Shown here: positions 56,342 through 64,000 of the stretch, in pieces
Layout: each line of letters starts with the position of its first letter
Numbering within the stretch: the first letter of the stretch is position 1
DNA from: Cribrihabitans_A neustonicus
Lineage (GTDB): Bacteria > Pseudomonadota > Alphaproteobacteria > Rhodobacterales > Rhodobacteraceae
DNA: 64,000 nucleotides
Direction: 5' to 3'
Assembly: GCF_048820895.1 (NCBI RefSeq)
Contig: NZ_JBMERQ010000003.1
Location: 248,001 to 312,000 of the forward strand
Notes under the pieces: model-generated
What the model saw: the letters and a program-made list of their open reading frames with translations, nothing else
Database searches by the model: none
Told to the model about the DNA's origin: nothing
Translations under genes and position numbers: made by a program

Positions 56342-56927
56342 AGCAATATCATAAAGGTATTAGGTTAATTCGGCGTTAAGATGGGTTAGCGAGCGCGTGG
56401 TTGTAAGCCTGTCGCTCGTAGCGGAAATCCGGTCTCTCATGCAATTGACTGCGAGCGATCATCCAATCTCAACTTGAATGTTACCGCCCCCTCGGAGTTT
56501 CCTTGGATCACGAAGGGGCGATCCAAGACCTTAGCAAAATCTGACGTGTTTGCGGTGAAAACCGCCCTCCGAAACATCGTGTTCGGCAATGGCTGAGGCA
56601 TGCCTGAAGAAATGAAAGGAGAAGCTCATGGCGAACTACCTCAATACGGCAAGGGGGACGGCGATTAACCGCGCCGGAATATTGTCGTCCCGGTTCGGTC
56701 GCAGCAAAAAATAAAAAAATTACCCTGCATTTACAGAGGGTTGAGAGAAAAATTTTGTGCGTTCCTTGTAGGTGAGTCACTGACGACACTAAGACTTGGG
56801 TAACACAGACAGAAACGCTGGGCTGAAACAGCGTCAAAATCAAACCAAAAAAGCGAATGCCCTTGGGCTGAACCGTCCGTGTTCAGCAATGGCGGAGCTT
56901 TGTCTGAAGAAATGAAAGGAGAAACTC
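56342..56927. other. gap with a duplicated gene-leader
   Basis: About 590 bases. Two copies of a leader lie exactly 300 bases apart: 56577-56630 and 56877-56930, sharing GTTC-GCAATGGC and TGAAGAAATGAAAGGAGAA ahead of ATG. The second drives the next membrane protein. The first leads only to a 28-codon frame (56628-56714, MANYLNTARGTAINRAG...), probably a decayed copy. Confidence 0.6.
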
Positions 56928-57233
56928 ATGATGATGAACCCCCAGAACGGCAAAGGGGGCGGTGACGATGAGAGGCGAGATTTCTTCGCTATTCTCTGCG
57001 CCCTTGCGGCGGCATTCCTGTGGGCACATCCCGCCTACAAAATGTCCATTGAGTGGTTCCGTGAAATCGCCGTGCAGAACTACGGATATAGCTATCTCAA
57101 GCTGTTTGAGACGGCCTATTGGGCTCTGCTGCATCTGGTGATTTTCGGTGCCACGCGTATCGCGGTGCATTGGGCGCTGATCATGATCATCACCAATATC
57201 GGCTACCGCTTCCTGATGTCTAACATCGGCTAA
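56928..57233 (+). CDS. small membrane protein, element accessory
   Basis: 101 residues. After a Gly/Asp-rich start (MMMNPQNGKGGGDDERRD) come two hydrophobic helices, FFAILCALAAAFLWA and YWALLHLVIFGATRIAVHWALIMIITNIGY. ATG at 56928 follows AAAGGAGAAACTC. It begins a run of genes ending in the coupling protein, so a role in the transfer machinery at the membrane is plausible. Confidence 0.6.
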   Translation: MMMNPQNGKGGGDDERRDFFAILCALAAAFLWAHPAYKMSIEWFREIAVQNYGYSYLKLFETAYWALLHLVIFGATRIAVHWALIMIITNIGYRFLMSNIG

Positions 57234-57263
57234 CCCTCTTAAAAAAAAGGAAAGTAAAAATCC

Positions 57264-57524
57264 ATGACTATCAAACCGCGCAAACCCTTCAAGCTTTGGC
57301 TGAAAGAAACCCTCAATAAGGCGGGTCAGGTTAATCTGGTGTGCTCTGGCATTGGCGGTGCCCTCTTCTGGTACAGCGATGTCGAAGTGATCCGAAGCTA
57401 TAGCATCGTCTTTAGCCTCTCCACGTTTGCCTTTGGCGTGCTCTGCTTCTACGCGGCCAGCAAGCTCAAGCCGAAAAGGCGACGGCTAATTACCCAATCC
57501 GAAATTGATGACTGGCGCATGTAA
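57264..57524 (+). CDS. small membrane protein, element accessory
   Basis: 86 residues with basic N- and C-termini and two membrane helices (VNLVCSGIGGALFWYSD and SIVFSLSTFAFGVLCFYAAS). It lies 30 bases after the previous small membrane gene with a good AAAAGGAAAG site. No family is recognised. Confidence 0.6.
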   Translation: MTIKPRKPFKLWLKETLNKAGQVNLVCSGIGGALFWYSDVEVIRSYSIVFSLSTFAFGVLCFYAASKLKPKRRRLITQSEIDDWRM

Positions 57525-57566
57525 GCGCCAGTTCTCCCAAACGCCAATTCAGGAAAGGCCAGCCCC

Positions 57567-57727
57567 ATGGAAAATCCGCAGGACAACGCCGCCGAGAAGG
57601 TCGTCGTCATCGTCAAGATAGAGCGGGCGACCGAGCCGCAAGGTTTGTCGGCCACTCGATCTTCTGGGCACTGAGGCTTGGCTTCATCTGCCTCGCCATC
57701 GGCTTCTATGCCCGTGTCTACTTCTAA
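57567..57727 (+). pseudogene. possible frameshifted small membrane protein
   Basis: From ATG 57567 the frame encodes MENPQDNAAEKVVVIVKIERA and then loses protein character before a stop at 57672-57674. A neighbouring frame continues from about 57630 with RFVGHSIFWALRLGFICLAI, a clear membrane helix, to a stop at 57727. Together they resemble one 50-residue protein like its two neighbours, broken by a one-base shift. A sequencing error or programmed shift cannot be excluded. Confidence 0.35.
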
Positions 57728-57795
57728 CATGCCCTGCTGACGGTTCCGCGACCTGCGAGTGCGCCAGCTATTCCTTGAATATGGAGTGACCCACG

Positions 57796-59439
57796 ATGAA
57801 CCACTATCAGGAAACCCCTTTCGGCTCAGCCCGCTTTGCCACGCCGCAAGAGGTGCGGGGAGCATTTCGCGGCAAGGGCGGCTTGCCGATTGGGTTCCAC
57901 CATGGCCGCCAGCTTTTTCATGATCAGCAAGCAGGCGCGCTTCTGATCGGCGGCGCTGGCTCGGGCAAGTTCACTACTGTGCTTTCCCACCTGTTGGCCG
58001 CTCCTGGGCGCAAGGGAGGCCCGCAGCGTGTGCTGGCGGTTGATCCCAAGGGGGAGATGGCAGCGGTGATCGGCCCCGGTCTCGTACACATGGGGGCGCA
58101 TGTCTACTACGTGAACCCGTATCACCTGCACGGCCTGCCGAACCACGCCTTGAATATCTACAACCACCTGAGGCCGGACTCGCCGACGCTGGTGGCGGAT
58201 ACACGGCGTGCGGCACGGACATTGCTGCCGGAAAGCGGCGGCGGTGATGCCAGGTTCTTTGAGCAGAAGGCGCAGAACTGGGCTGATCCATTGATCCGGG
58301 GGCTTGTGCATCGGGATGGCAGCGTTTCACCGCGCAGCCTTTATGAACTGATCAGCATGATCCGGGCCGAACCCGAAGGCTGGGCGCAGATGGCCGAAAC
58401 CATGGCTGCGCTGGGTGAGCCGGATTTGGACACAGCCTTCCGCGAAATGCTCGACATGGCGAAGCACAGCCGCAAGACTTATGACTCCGTTCTCAGCGAG
58501 ATTACCAACGCAGTCGCGTTCATGAACGATCCGGCGTTGCAGCAAAGCTTTGTCGGTGAGGATGAGGCGGATTTCACGCTGGATGTGCTGACCGAAGACA
58601 GCCAGCGCCCGGTGTTTGTTTTCCTGATGATGCCTGCCGAACTCATCGAGCAGAACGCGCCGCTCATCCGGCAGTGTTTTTCGACCTTGCGCACCTTAAA
58701 ACAGCGCAAGCCCGGCGCACCGACGGTCAATCTTGTGATTGATGAAGCAGCGCAGCTTGGCCGGTTCCCGGAGCTTTCCGAGTTCTACGCCATTGGCCGG
58801 GGCTTTGGCCTGTGTCCGCTCTGCGTCTATCAGGACTTGGGACAAATCCGCCAAAACCTCGGCCCGACAGGTGCCATGACTCTACAAGCCAATGCTGACG
58901 TGGAAATCTATCTCGGCGGCGGGCTGTCTGATCTGGAGACCGCGCAGCATCTCAGCCGCAAGCTGGGGCAGCAGACGCTGGCCGTTGATGACCCTCTGAC
59001 ACAAGCCCGCGCAGCCAAGGCCAGGCGCGAAGCGTTACACGGCATTCTGTTCGAGGGGCAGGACGCGCTCAAGACGGGCATGGCCTTGCGGCATCTGGAT
59101 ATGGAGATGGCGCATAAGCGCAAACAAGCCCGCGCCCTGATGAGCCCCGATGAGATCCTGACCATGCCCTTAAACAAGGCCCTCATCTGGGCGTCCGGCT
59201 ACGGCATCCGCCCGTTTCTGGCAGACAAGGTGCCGTATTACACGATCCGCCGTTATGCGGGGCGGTATTTCCCGAACCCGTATTTTGATCGGGATATGGA
59301 GCGCGTGAAGGTGCGCGGTTTCTGGGGCGCGCGCTATCGCCGTGTGATCCGCGAGGCTGCGCCTGCGCGCTACCGGGACTTCCCGCAATACCGCTCCGGT
59401 GAATGGAGCTTCATCAAGGGCTATCGCCCCAAAACGTAA
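57796..59439 (+). CDS. VirD4/TraG-type coupling protein
   Basis: 547 residues. The nucleotide-binding loop is GGAGSGKFTT with Lys 58, Phe 59; Walker B is LVIDEAAQLGRFPEL (Asp 316), and YAIGRGFGLCPLCVYQDLGQIRQNLG is the TraG/VirD4 motif III region. No N-terminal transmembrane segments are seen, so it is a soluble form. It would bring the relaxase-DNA complex to a conjugation channel. Phe in place of the usual Gly/Ser/Thr after the Walker Lys is unusual. Confidence 0.85.
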   Translation: MNHYQETPFGSARFATPQEVRGAFRGKGGLPIGFHHGRQLFHDQQAGALLIGGAGSGKFTTVLSHLLAAPGRKGGPQRVLAVDPKGEMAAVIGPGLVHMGAHVYYVNPYHLHGLPNHALNIYNHLRPDSPTLVADTRRAARTLLPESGGGDARFFEQKAQNWADPLIRGLVHRDGSVSPRSLYELISMIRAEPEGWAQMAETMAALGEPDLDTAFREMLDMAKHSRKTYDSVLSEITNAVAFMNDPALQQSFVGEDEADFTLDVLTEDSQRPVFVFLMMPAELIEQNAPLIRQCFSTLRTLKQRKPGAPTVNLVIDEAAQLGRFPELSEFYAIGRGFGLCPLCVYQDLGQIRQNLGPTGAMTLQANADVEIYLGGGLSDLETAQHLSRKLGQQTLAVDDPLTQARAAKARREALHGILFEGQDALKTGMALRHLDMEMAHKRKQARALMSPDEILTMPLNKALIWASGYGIRPFLADKVPYYTIRRYAGRYFPNPYFDRDMERVKVRGFWGARYRRVIREAAPARYRDFPQYRSGEWSFIKGYRPKT

Positions 59440-59745
59440 CGCTGGCGGAGGCTTCACGCCTTACGAGCCCACAACAAGAGAACGCGAGGTTGATTTGCAT
59501 AATGCAACCCAAGGATGTTATTATGAAAATATACAAAAGACGTAACTCCCGCGTTGAGCGCTGGATAGACGCGAAGAGGTTCACATCGGGGTCTGATCCG
59601 CCGATGTGAGAAGCCAGAGCGCATGACCGCGTAAGGCGGCAATTGCGCCAACAAATAAGCACCAGATCAAGACACGTCCTGGCCGCGCGGGGTTCCTGCG
59701 TGAACCGATTGCTGCGGCCTGATGAAACGCTGAAAGGGAATTTCG
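59440..59745. other. gap after the coupling-protein gene
   Basis: About 300 bases. It contains a 28-codon frame (59523-59609, MKIYKRRNSRVERWIDAKRF...) of doubtful status, and a hairpin CACATCGG/CCGATGTG at 59583-59609 that may end transcription from the left. Nothing else is seen. Confidence 0.4.
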
Positions 59746-60081
59746 ATGGACGGAAACAGCGAGAACACCATCACCAAAGCCTTCAATGAGGCGATCTCGG
59801 CCAATCTGCGGGGGCGCAATATCTACATTGATGTCGAAGCATACCAGCACATGCTGGACGGCTCTGGCCTGACGGGCGGGCAGAAACAACAAGTGCTGGA
59901 GTCGATCTGGCACTGCATGGTGTGCTTTGTGGATGCAGGCTTTGCCGTGCAGCCGCTGGAGCCTGCCTGTGGACAACTTCAAACTTCACGGGATGAAGGC
60001 GACAAGAATAGCTCCAATGCGCTACACTGCGCAGGAATTCAGAAAGACGAGGACACAAATAACGCGCCAGAGGCCGGGTAA
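59746..60081 (+). CDS. hypothetical protein upstream of the recombinase
   Basis: 111 residues. The first 65 (MDGNSENTITKAFNEAISAN, YIDVEAYQHMLDGSGLTGGQKQQVLESIWHCMVCFVDAGFAV) look well folded and helical; the tail is low-complexity. It lies 27 bases before the recombinase, so probably co-transcribed. It may be a recombination directionality factor or other accessory, but nothing in the sequence proves that. Confidence 0.55.
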   Translation: MDGNSENTITKAFNEAISANLRGRNIYIDVEAYQHMLDGSGLTGGQKQQVLESIWHCMVCFVDAGFAVQPLEPACGQLQTSRDEGDKNSSNALHCAGIQKDEDTNNAPEAG

Positions 60082-60108
60082 CGGGCGGGCGCGAGAAAGG
60101 CAGGAGTC

Positions 60109-61773
60109 ATGAAACACGACATTGCAATGCCCCGAGACAACCCTGTGCAGAAGGCTTTGATCTACTGCCGGGTCTCGGACAAAAAGCAAAAGACCGAAGG
60201 CCATGGCCTGGAAAGCCAGGAACACCGCTGCCGCCAGCATGCCGATGAGCGCGGCTATGCGGTTGAGATGGTGTTCACCGATGATTTTACGGGCGGCGGT
60301 AATTTCATGAACCGCCCTGCGATGCGGGCTCTACTGGCCTATCTCGATGTGCAGAAAGACGAAAGCTATGTGGTCATCTTTGATGATCTCAAGCGTTTCG
60401 CCCGTGACACGCGCTTCCATTGGGATTTGCGTGAGCAGTTAAAAGCAAGACGTGCCAGCATCGAGTGCCTGAACTTCCGGTTTGAGGAAACGCCTGAAGG
60501 CCGCTTTGTCGAAACTGTGTTTGCCGCCCAGGGCCAGTTGGAGCGTGAGCAGAACAGCCGTCAGGTGTCCCAGAAGATGAAAGCGCGCGTCGAAAAAGGC
60601 TATTGGGTATTCCATCCGCCTATGGGCTACCGCTATGCCAGCGACAAGTTGCACGGTAAGATACTGGTGCGGAATGAGCCTGTCGCCTCGATCCTGGCCG
60701 AAGCGCTGGAGGGCTACGCTCACGGGCGGTTCGGATCGCAGGCCGAAGTGAAGCGCTTTCTGGAATCCAAGCCGGAGTTCCCGAAAAGTGGTGCCAGCGG
60801 TTATGTCCATCCCTCCAAGGTCAAAGACATCCTGATGAAGCCCATCTATGCGGGCTATATCGAATTCAAGGACTGGGACGTTTCCTTGCGCAAGGGGCAT
60901 CATGAACCACTGATTTCCTTTGCCACGTATGAGCGCATTCAGCGGGTTCTGAACGGTCATATCTACGCTCCGGCACGCAAGGACATCAGCGAGGACTTCC
61001 CGTTGCGGGGTTTTGTCCTCTGTGATGATTGCGGTGAGGCGATGACCTCGTGCTGGTCGAAAGGGCGGGCGAAGCACTATCCCTACTACCTCTGCGACAC
61101 GCCGGATTGCGCTTCCAAGCGCAAGTCCATCCCGCGTGCAAAGATCGAGGATGGGGCAGAGGCGCTGCTGCGCTCTTTGCAGCCCGCACAGCAGCTTTTT
61201 GCGATTGCCAAGGCGATGTTCACCGATATGTGGAACATGCGCCTCACGGAGGCTCAGAACGCCAAGAGGGCGCTCGAAACCCAGATTAAGGACACCGAGA
61301 AACAGATCGAAACCACGCTGGACAGGCTCATGGATGCGTCAAGCCCATCGGTGATCTCAGCCTATGAAAAACGGGTCGAAAAGCTGGAGCGTGAGGCCAT
61401 CAAGCTGCGTGAACAGGCCGATCAAACGGTGCCGCCAGAGGGCAGCTTCGAGGAGTTTATCGAACACGCGCTGACGTTCTTGGCAAGTCCTTGGAAAATC
61501 TACGAAAAAGGCGACTTGCTGCTGCGGCGAACTGTGCTGAAGCTGGCCTTTGCAGAGCCACTTCGGTTTAGCAGATTTGAAGGCTATCGAACCGCGAAAA
61601 CCACCTTTCCCTTCAAGGTGTTAGCGGAGTTTTCATCCCAAAAGAGCGGGATGGTGGGCGACCTTGGAATCGAACCAAGCGTGCGTCTCCGCGAGGGAGT
61701 TACAGTCCCCTGCCACACCTTGCGGCCTGTCGCCCACTGTCAGTTGCGTGTTGCACCTGATGTGGAGGCGTGA
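60109..61773 (+). CDS. large serine recombinase (integrase of the element)
   Basis: 554 residues. The catalytic domain has ALIYCRVSDKKQ with the nucleophile Ser and EGHGLESQEHRC; the recombinase domain follows (YWVFHPPMGYRYA, KVKDILMKPIYAGYI). A zinc ribbon is CDDCGEAM...CDTPDC (about residues 305-340) and a coiled coil spans about 385-440. CAGGAG precedes the ATG. After Gly 514 the frame enters attR and then runs antisense through tRNA-Tyr, so the last 40 residues are not native; the original tail lies at the left end of the element. Confidence 0.92.
   Translation: MKHDIAMPRDNPVQKALIYCRVSDKKQKTEGHGLESQEHRCRQHADERGYAVEMVFTDDFTGGGNFMNRPAMRALLAYLDVQKDESYVVIFDDLKRFARDTRFHWDLREQLKARRASIECLNFRFEETPEGRFVETVFAAQGQLEREQNSRQVSQKMKARVEKGYWVFHPPMGYRYASDKLHGKILVRNEPVASILAEALEGYAHGRFGSQAEVKRFLESKPEFPKSGASGYVHPSKVKDILMKPIYAGYIEFKDWDVSLRKGHHEPLISFATYERIQRVLNGHIYAPARKDISEDFPLRGFVLCDDCGEAMTSCWSKGRAKHYPYYLCDTPDCASKRKSIPRAKIEDGAEALLRSLQPAQQLFAIAKAMFTDMWNMRLTEAQNAKRALETQIKDTEKQIETTLDRLMDASSPSVISAYEKRVEKLEREAIKLREQADQTVPPEGSFEEFIEHALTFLASPWKIYEKGDLLLRRTVLKLAFAEPLRFSRFEGYRTAKTTFPFKVLAEFSSQKSGMVGDLGIEPSVRLREGVTVPCHTLRPVAHCQLRVAPDVEA
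61650..61657 (+). other. attR core GATGGTGG
   Basis: Right copy of the 8-bp repeat. Its last six bases are the complement of the tRNA-Tyr 3' end (CCACCA), so integration leaves the tRNA intact. Confidence 0.75.
61652..61735 (-). tRNA. tRNA-Tyr (GTA)
   Basis: 84 bases including the encoded CCA. Read leftward: acceptor GGGCGAC, D-arm with GCC/GGC, anticodon loop CTGTAAC (anticodon GTA), long class II variable arm, T-arm CTTGG-TTCGATT-CCAAG, acceptor GTCGCCC, then A-CCA. Its 3' end is the integration site of the mobile element. Confidence 0.95.
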
Positions 61774-61855
61774 TTACTAGCAGGCCAAACGGGCGTCAAC
61801 CGGAAAATCGAAAGTTTTTTTCCGCGCCCCCGAATTCTTTCTGCCGGAGTGCGCA

Positions 61856-62632
61856 ATGCCGAAAAAACCCAAGTGGGTCGTCGAAAAGGAACAGGCCCGC
61901 AAGGCCGGGGCAGCCGAAACCGTGTGGCTGTTCGGGCTGCATGCTGTGCGCGATGCGCTGGTCAATCCGCGCCGCGAGAAACTGCGCCTCATCGTGACCC
62001 CAAACGCGCAAGCCAAGCTGGAAGATGCCATCGCCGAGGCCGGGATCGTGCCCGAGCTCGCCGACCCGCGCAGGTTCACTGCGCCGCTGGATCCGCAGTC
62101 CGTGCACCAAGGCGCAGCGCTGGAGGTCAAACCGTTGAACTGGGGCGGGCTGGCCGAGAACTGCATCGGCGCCGAGGCACCTCGGGTCCTGCTTCTGGAC
62201 CGGGTGACCGACCCGCACAACGTCGGCGCCATCCTGCGCTCGGCCGAGGTGCTGGGCGCGAGCGCGGTGATCGGCACCCGCCACCATTCGGCGCCGGAAA
62301 CCGGCGCGCTCGCCAAGACAGCCAGCGGCGCGCTGGAGCGCCAGCCCTACCTGCGCATGCGCAATCTGGCCGATGCCATCACCGAATTGCAGGCCATGGG
62401 CTTCCTGGTGCTTGGACTGGATGGCGAAGCGGAGGAGACCATCGAAAGCGCCGTGGAGGGACGCAAGGACCGCCCCGTGGCGCTGGTTCTGGGGGCCGAA
62501 GGCCCGGGGCTGAGGCAGAAGACCAAGGAGACTGTGGACCGGCTGGTGAAGATCGATGCGGCCGGCGGCTTCGGATCGCTGAACGTCTCCAATGCGGCTG
62601 CCATCGCGCTCTACGCCTCCCGCGCGCACTGA
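61856..62632 (+). CDS. rlmB: 23S rRNA (guanosine-2'-O-)-methyltransferase RlmB
   Basis: 258-residue SpoU/TrmH-family enzyme. VWLFGLHAVRDALVNP at the start, LLLDRVTDPHNVGAILRSAEVLGA (motif I), LVLGAEGPGLRQ (motif II) and GSLNVSNAAAIALYA (motif III) are all in order. It methylates the 2'-OH of G2251 (E. coli numbering) in 23S rRNA. It is divergent from tRNA-Tyr. A GCCCCGCG/CGCGGGGC hairpin (62638-62657) follows the stop. Confidence 0.92.
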   Translation: MPKKPKWVVEKEQARKAGAAETVWLFGLHAVRDALVNPRREKLRLIVTPNAQAKLEDAIAEAGIVPELADPRRFTAPLDPQSVHQGAALEVKPLNWGGLAENCIGAEAPRVLLLDRVTDPHNVGAILRSAEVLGASAVIGTRHHSAPETGALAKTASGALERQPYLRMRNLADAITELQAMGFLVLGLDGEAEETIESAVEGRKDRPVALVLGAEGPGLRQKTKETVDRLVKIDAAGGFGSLNVSNAAAIALYASRAH

Positions 62633-62752
62633 GGATGGCCCCGCGGCCTCGCGGGGCGTCACAGCACCATCACAACTGCGTATGCGGCCTTTGCAAGGCG
62701 CTAGGCTTGCGGCACAGTCGGCAGGCTTATCGTTGATGTAACGGAGAAAGAC

Positions 62753-63211
62753 GTGATCCTGCGCCCGCTGCTGCTGGCTTTTGCCCTAATTGGATTTTCC
62801 GTACCGGAACCTTCTGCGGCGGAGGCGCATCCGGTCACGGTGTTCTCCGCCCGCGAGGGTGTGGCAATCGGCGGCTATGACGTGGTCGCTTTCTTCGAAC
62901 GCGGCGAGGCCCGGCGAGGCCGCCGCGGCAATGCGGTGATGTGGAAAGGCGTGATCTGGCGCTTTTCCTCCGCACGCAATCAGGCCCTCTTTGAGGCCAA
63001 CCCTCGGGCTTACGCCCCGGCCTTTGGCGGCTATTGCGCTTATGCGCTGTCGCAGGGGCGTCTGCGGCGGGGCGATCCGCGCATCTGGACCATTTTCAGC
63101 GGCGAGTTGTACCTGTTGAACAATCCCGACGCCGCGGACCGCTGGCGCGGCAACGCGGCACCGCTGATCACCGCGGCAGCGGCGCATTGGCCTGCGATTC
63201 TGCGCGAGTAG
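62753..63211 (+). CDS. exported YHS-domain-like protein
   Basis: 152 residues. Signal peptide residues 1-25 (LLLAFALIGFSVPEPSAAEA). Then GVAIGGYDVVAFFERGEARRG, WRFSSARNQALFEANPRAYAPAFGGYCAYALSQG, the layout of exported YHS-like proteins, which often bind metal. GTG start at 62753 with GGAGAAAG upstream. Function unknown. Confidence 0.8.
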   Translation: MILRPLLLAFALIGFSVPEPSAAEAHPVTVFSAREGVAIGGYDVVAFFERGEARRGRRGNAVMWKGVIWRFSSARNQALFEANPRAYAPAFGGYCAYALSQGRLRRGDPRIWTIFSGELYLLNNPDAADRWRGNAAPLITAAAAHWPAILRE

Positions 63212-63343
63212 AACGCCGCCCGGCCCGTCACCTCACATTGTCGTGAAGGGGGCTTTTATTTTTTCAACTGTGGCGCATATTCAATAGTGACTGCGGTCTG
63301 GAACCACCGCAGATCTTTTTCACTGTCCCTCGTTCCATAACTT

Positions 63344-63373
63344 GCGCCCGGCCACACGCCCGGGCGCATTTTT
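63344..63373 (+). terminator. intrinsic terminator
   Basis: GCGCCCGG pairs with CCGGGCGC over an eight-base loop, followed by ATTTTTC. It lies 132 bases after the YHS-like gene. Confidence 0.75.
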
Positions 63374-63432
63374 CTTCTCCGCCCCGCTGTTCCCGCTTTG
63401 CCAGCCCGCGTGGCGCGGCTAGGCTCGCGGCC

Positions 63433-63903
63433 ATGACCGACTACAGCGACGACCTTTTGAAAAAAATCCTTCAGCGCACCCGTACGGTGGCGGTGGTGGG
63501 CGTATCAATGAACCCGGTGCGGCCCAGCTACTACGTGGCGCGATACCTGGGCCTTAAGGGCTTCCGGGTCATCCCGGTCAACCCCGGCCACGCAGGCAAG
63601 CCGCTGTTCGGCGAAACCGTGCGCGCGAGCCTCTCGGAGATCAGCGAGAGGGTGGACATGGTCGACATCTTCCGCCGCTCCGAAGCCGTACCCGGAATTG
63701 TCGACGAAGCGCTGGCAGCCTTCCCGGACCTGCAGACCATCTGGATGCAAATCGGCGTGGAACACGCCGAGGCTGCTGCCAAGGCGGAGGCACGGGGCGT
63801 TACGGTGATCCAGAACCGCTGCCCCAAGATCGAATACCAGCGCCTGTTCGGCGAGCTGCGCATGGGCGGCTTCGCCACCGGGATCATCTCTTCGAAACTG
63901 TGA
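63433..63903 (+). CDS. CoA-binding domain protein
   Basis: 156 residues, a single CoA-binding (succinyl-CoA ligase-like) Rossmann domain: TVAVVGVSMNPVRPSYYVARYLGLKGFRVIPVNP, VDMVDIFRRSEAVPGIVDEAL, IWMQIGVEHAEAAAKAEARG and VIQNRCPKIEYQRL. Stand-alone members are common in proteobacteria; the reaction is unknown. The remaining bases to 64000 hold no gene that I can support. Confidence 0.88.
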   Translation: MTDYSDDLLKKILQRTRTVAVVGVSMNPVRPSYYVARYLGLKGFRVIPVNPGHAGKPLFGETVRASLSEISERVDMVDIFRRSEAVPGIVDEALAAFPDLQTIWMQIGVEHAEAAAKAEARGVTVIQNRCPKIEYQRLFGELRMGGFATGIISSKL

Positions 63904-64000
63904 GTGCGCGGGCCGGCGCAGGCACTCCTGGCCGCCCGGCATCGCCGCGGCGGAGGGACCTCCCGGGCTGGCCCGGATGGCGCTCAGCTCTCGGGGCGCG

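Larger units (their letters stand above)
36787..61657. mobile_element. integrative mobilizable element at tRNA-Tyr (about 24.9 kb)
   Basis: The element lies between two copies of GATGGTGG: 36787-36794 at the DUF2478 side and 61650-61657 at the 3' end of tRNA-Tyr. It carries a large serine recombinase at the tRNA end, MobC and a relaxase at the other end, a VirD4/TraG-like coupling protein, an H-NS-like protein and a small resolvase, but no VirB-type channel genes; hence an IME rather than a self-transmissible ICE. The middle (about 39.6-50.6 kb) is visibly AT-richer than the chromosome and holds defence-type and exported cargo. The end assignment is strongly supported because joining the two repeats restores an open recombinase frame (see findings). 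Confidence 0.85.

Noticed and set aside
59523..59609. 28-codon frame MKIYKRRNSRVERWIDAKRF...
   Set aside because: Too short and without a clear ribosome-binding site or conserved pattern; noted only in the description of the gap.
36787..61657. Self-transmissible integrative conjugative element
   Set aside because: Only relaxosome and coupling-protein genes are present; no VirB/Trb channel genes were found, so the element needs a helper.

Overview
The window is a high-GC alphaproteobacterial chromosome segment, most likely from a roseobacter-group Rhodobacteraceae (Leisingera/Phaeobacter/Ruegeria-like). The genus is an inference from gene content: a thiCOSGEFD operon behind a TPP riboswitch, a bioBFDAGC operon behind a BioR box, NnrU, several osmolyte and amino-acid ABC transporters, and a tRNA-Tyr next to rlmB. 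No rRNA is present and there is no CRISPR array.

Chromosomal part 1 (1-36.7 kb), left to right: a partial TspO-like membrane protein; a DNA-repair block (ATP-dependent ligase plus ligase-associated exonuclease, divergent from a radical SAM protein and a DUF4130-UdgX fusion); a channel-like membrane protein, CsbD and a Na+/H+ antiporter; a basic amino-acid ABC transporter divergent from a TetR regulator, a 2-ketoarginine-type aminotransferase/decarboxylase pair and a DDAH-like hydrolase, which together suggest uptake and breakdown of arginine or methylarginines; an Asp/Glu racemase-family protein and an Lrp regulator; the leftward thiamin operon and the rightward biotin operon, sharing one regulatory region; a glycine-betaine-type ABC transporter with two binding proteins and a fused permease; NnrU and a DUF2478 protein.

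Integrated element (about 36787-61657, 24.9 kb): an integrative mobilizable element inserted at the extreme 3' end of tRNA-Tyr. Its ends share the 8-bp repeat GATGGTGG. It carries MobC, a relaxase, an H-NS-like protein, a VirD4/TraG-like coupling protein, a small resolvase and a large serine recombinase, but no type IV secretion channel. The cargo is AT-richer: an Abi/UG-type reverse transcriptase, ArdA antirestriction, an AIPR abortive-infection protein, an IS481-type remnant, exported proteins, a region of many perfect hairpins that looks like a large structured RNA beside an HNH-like gene, two tiny membrane proteins, and a long RTX metallopeptidase.

Two observations stand out. First, the recombinase gene spans its own attachment site. 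In the integrated state its last 40 codons are antisense tRNA-Tyr. When the two ends are joined, as in an excised circle, the frame continues into a different 40-codon tail at the left end that overlaps the start of mobC, so excision should place recombinase and mobilization genes in one operon. Second, 48630-49215 holds at least eight sequence-unrelated hairpins that each have a loop of exactly six bases, which suggests an uncharacterised structured RNA.

Chromosomal part 2 (61.65-64 kb): tRNA-Tyr, rlmB, a YHS-like exported protein and a CoA-binding protein.
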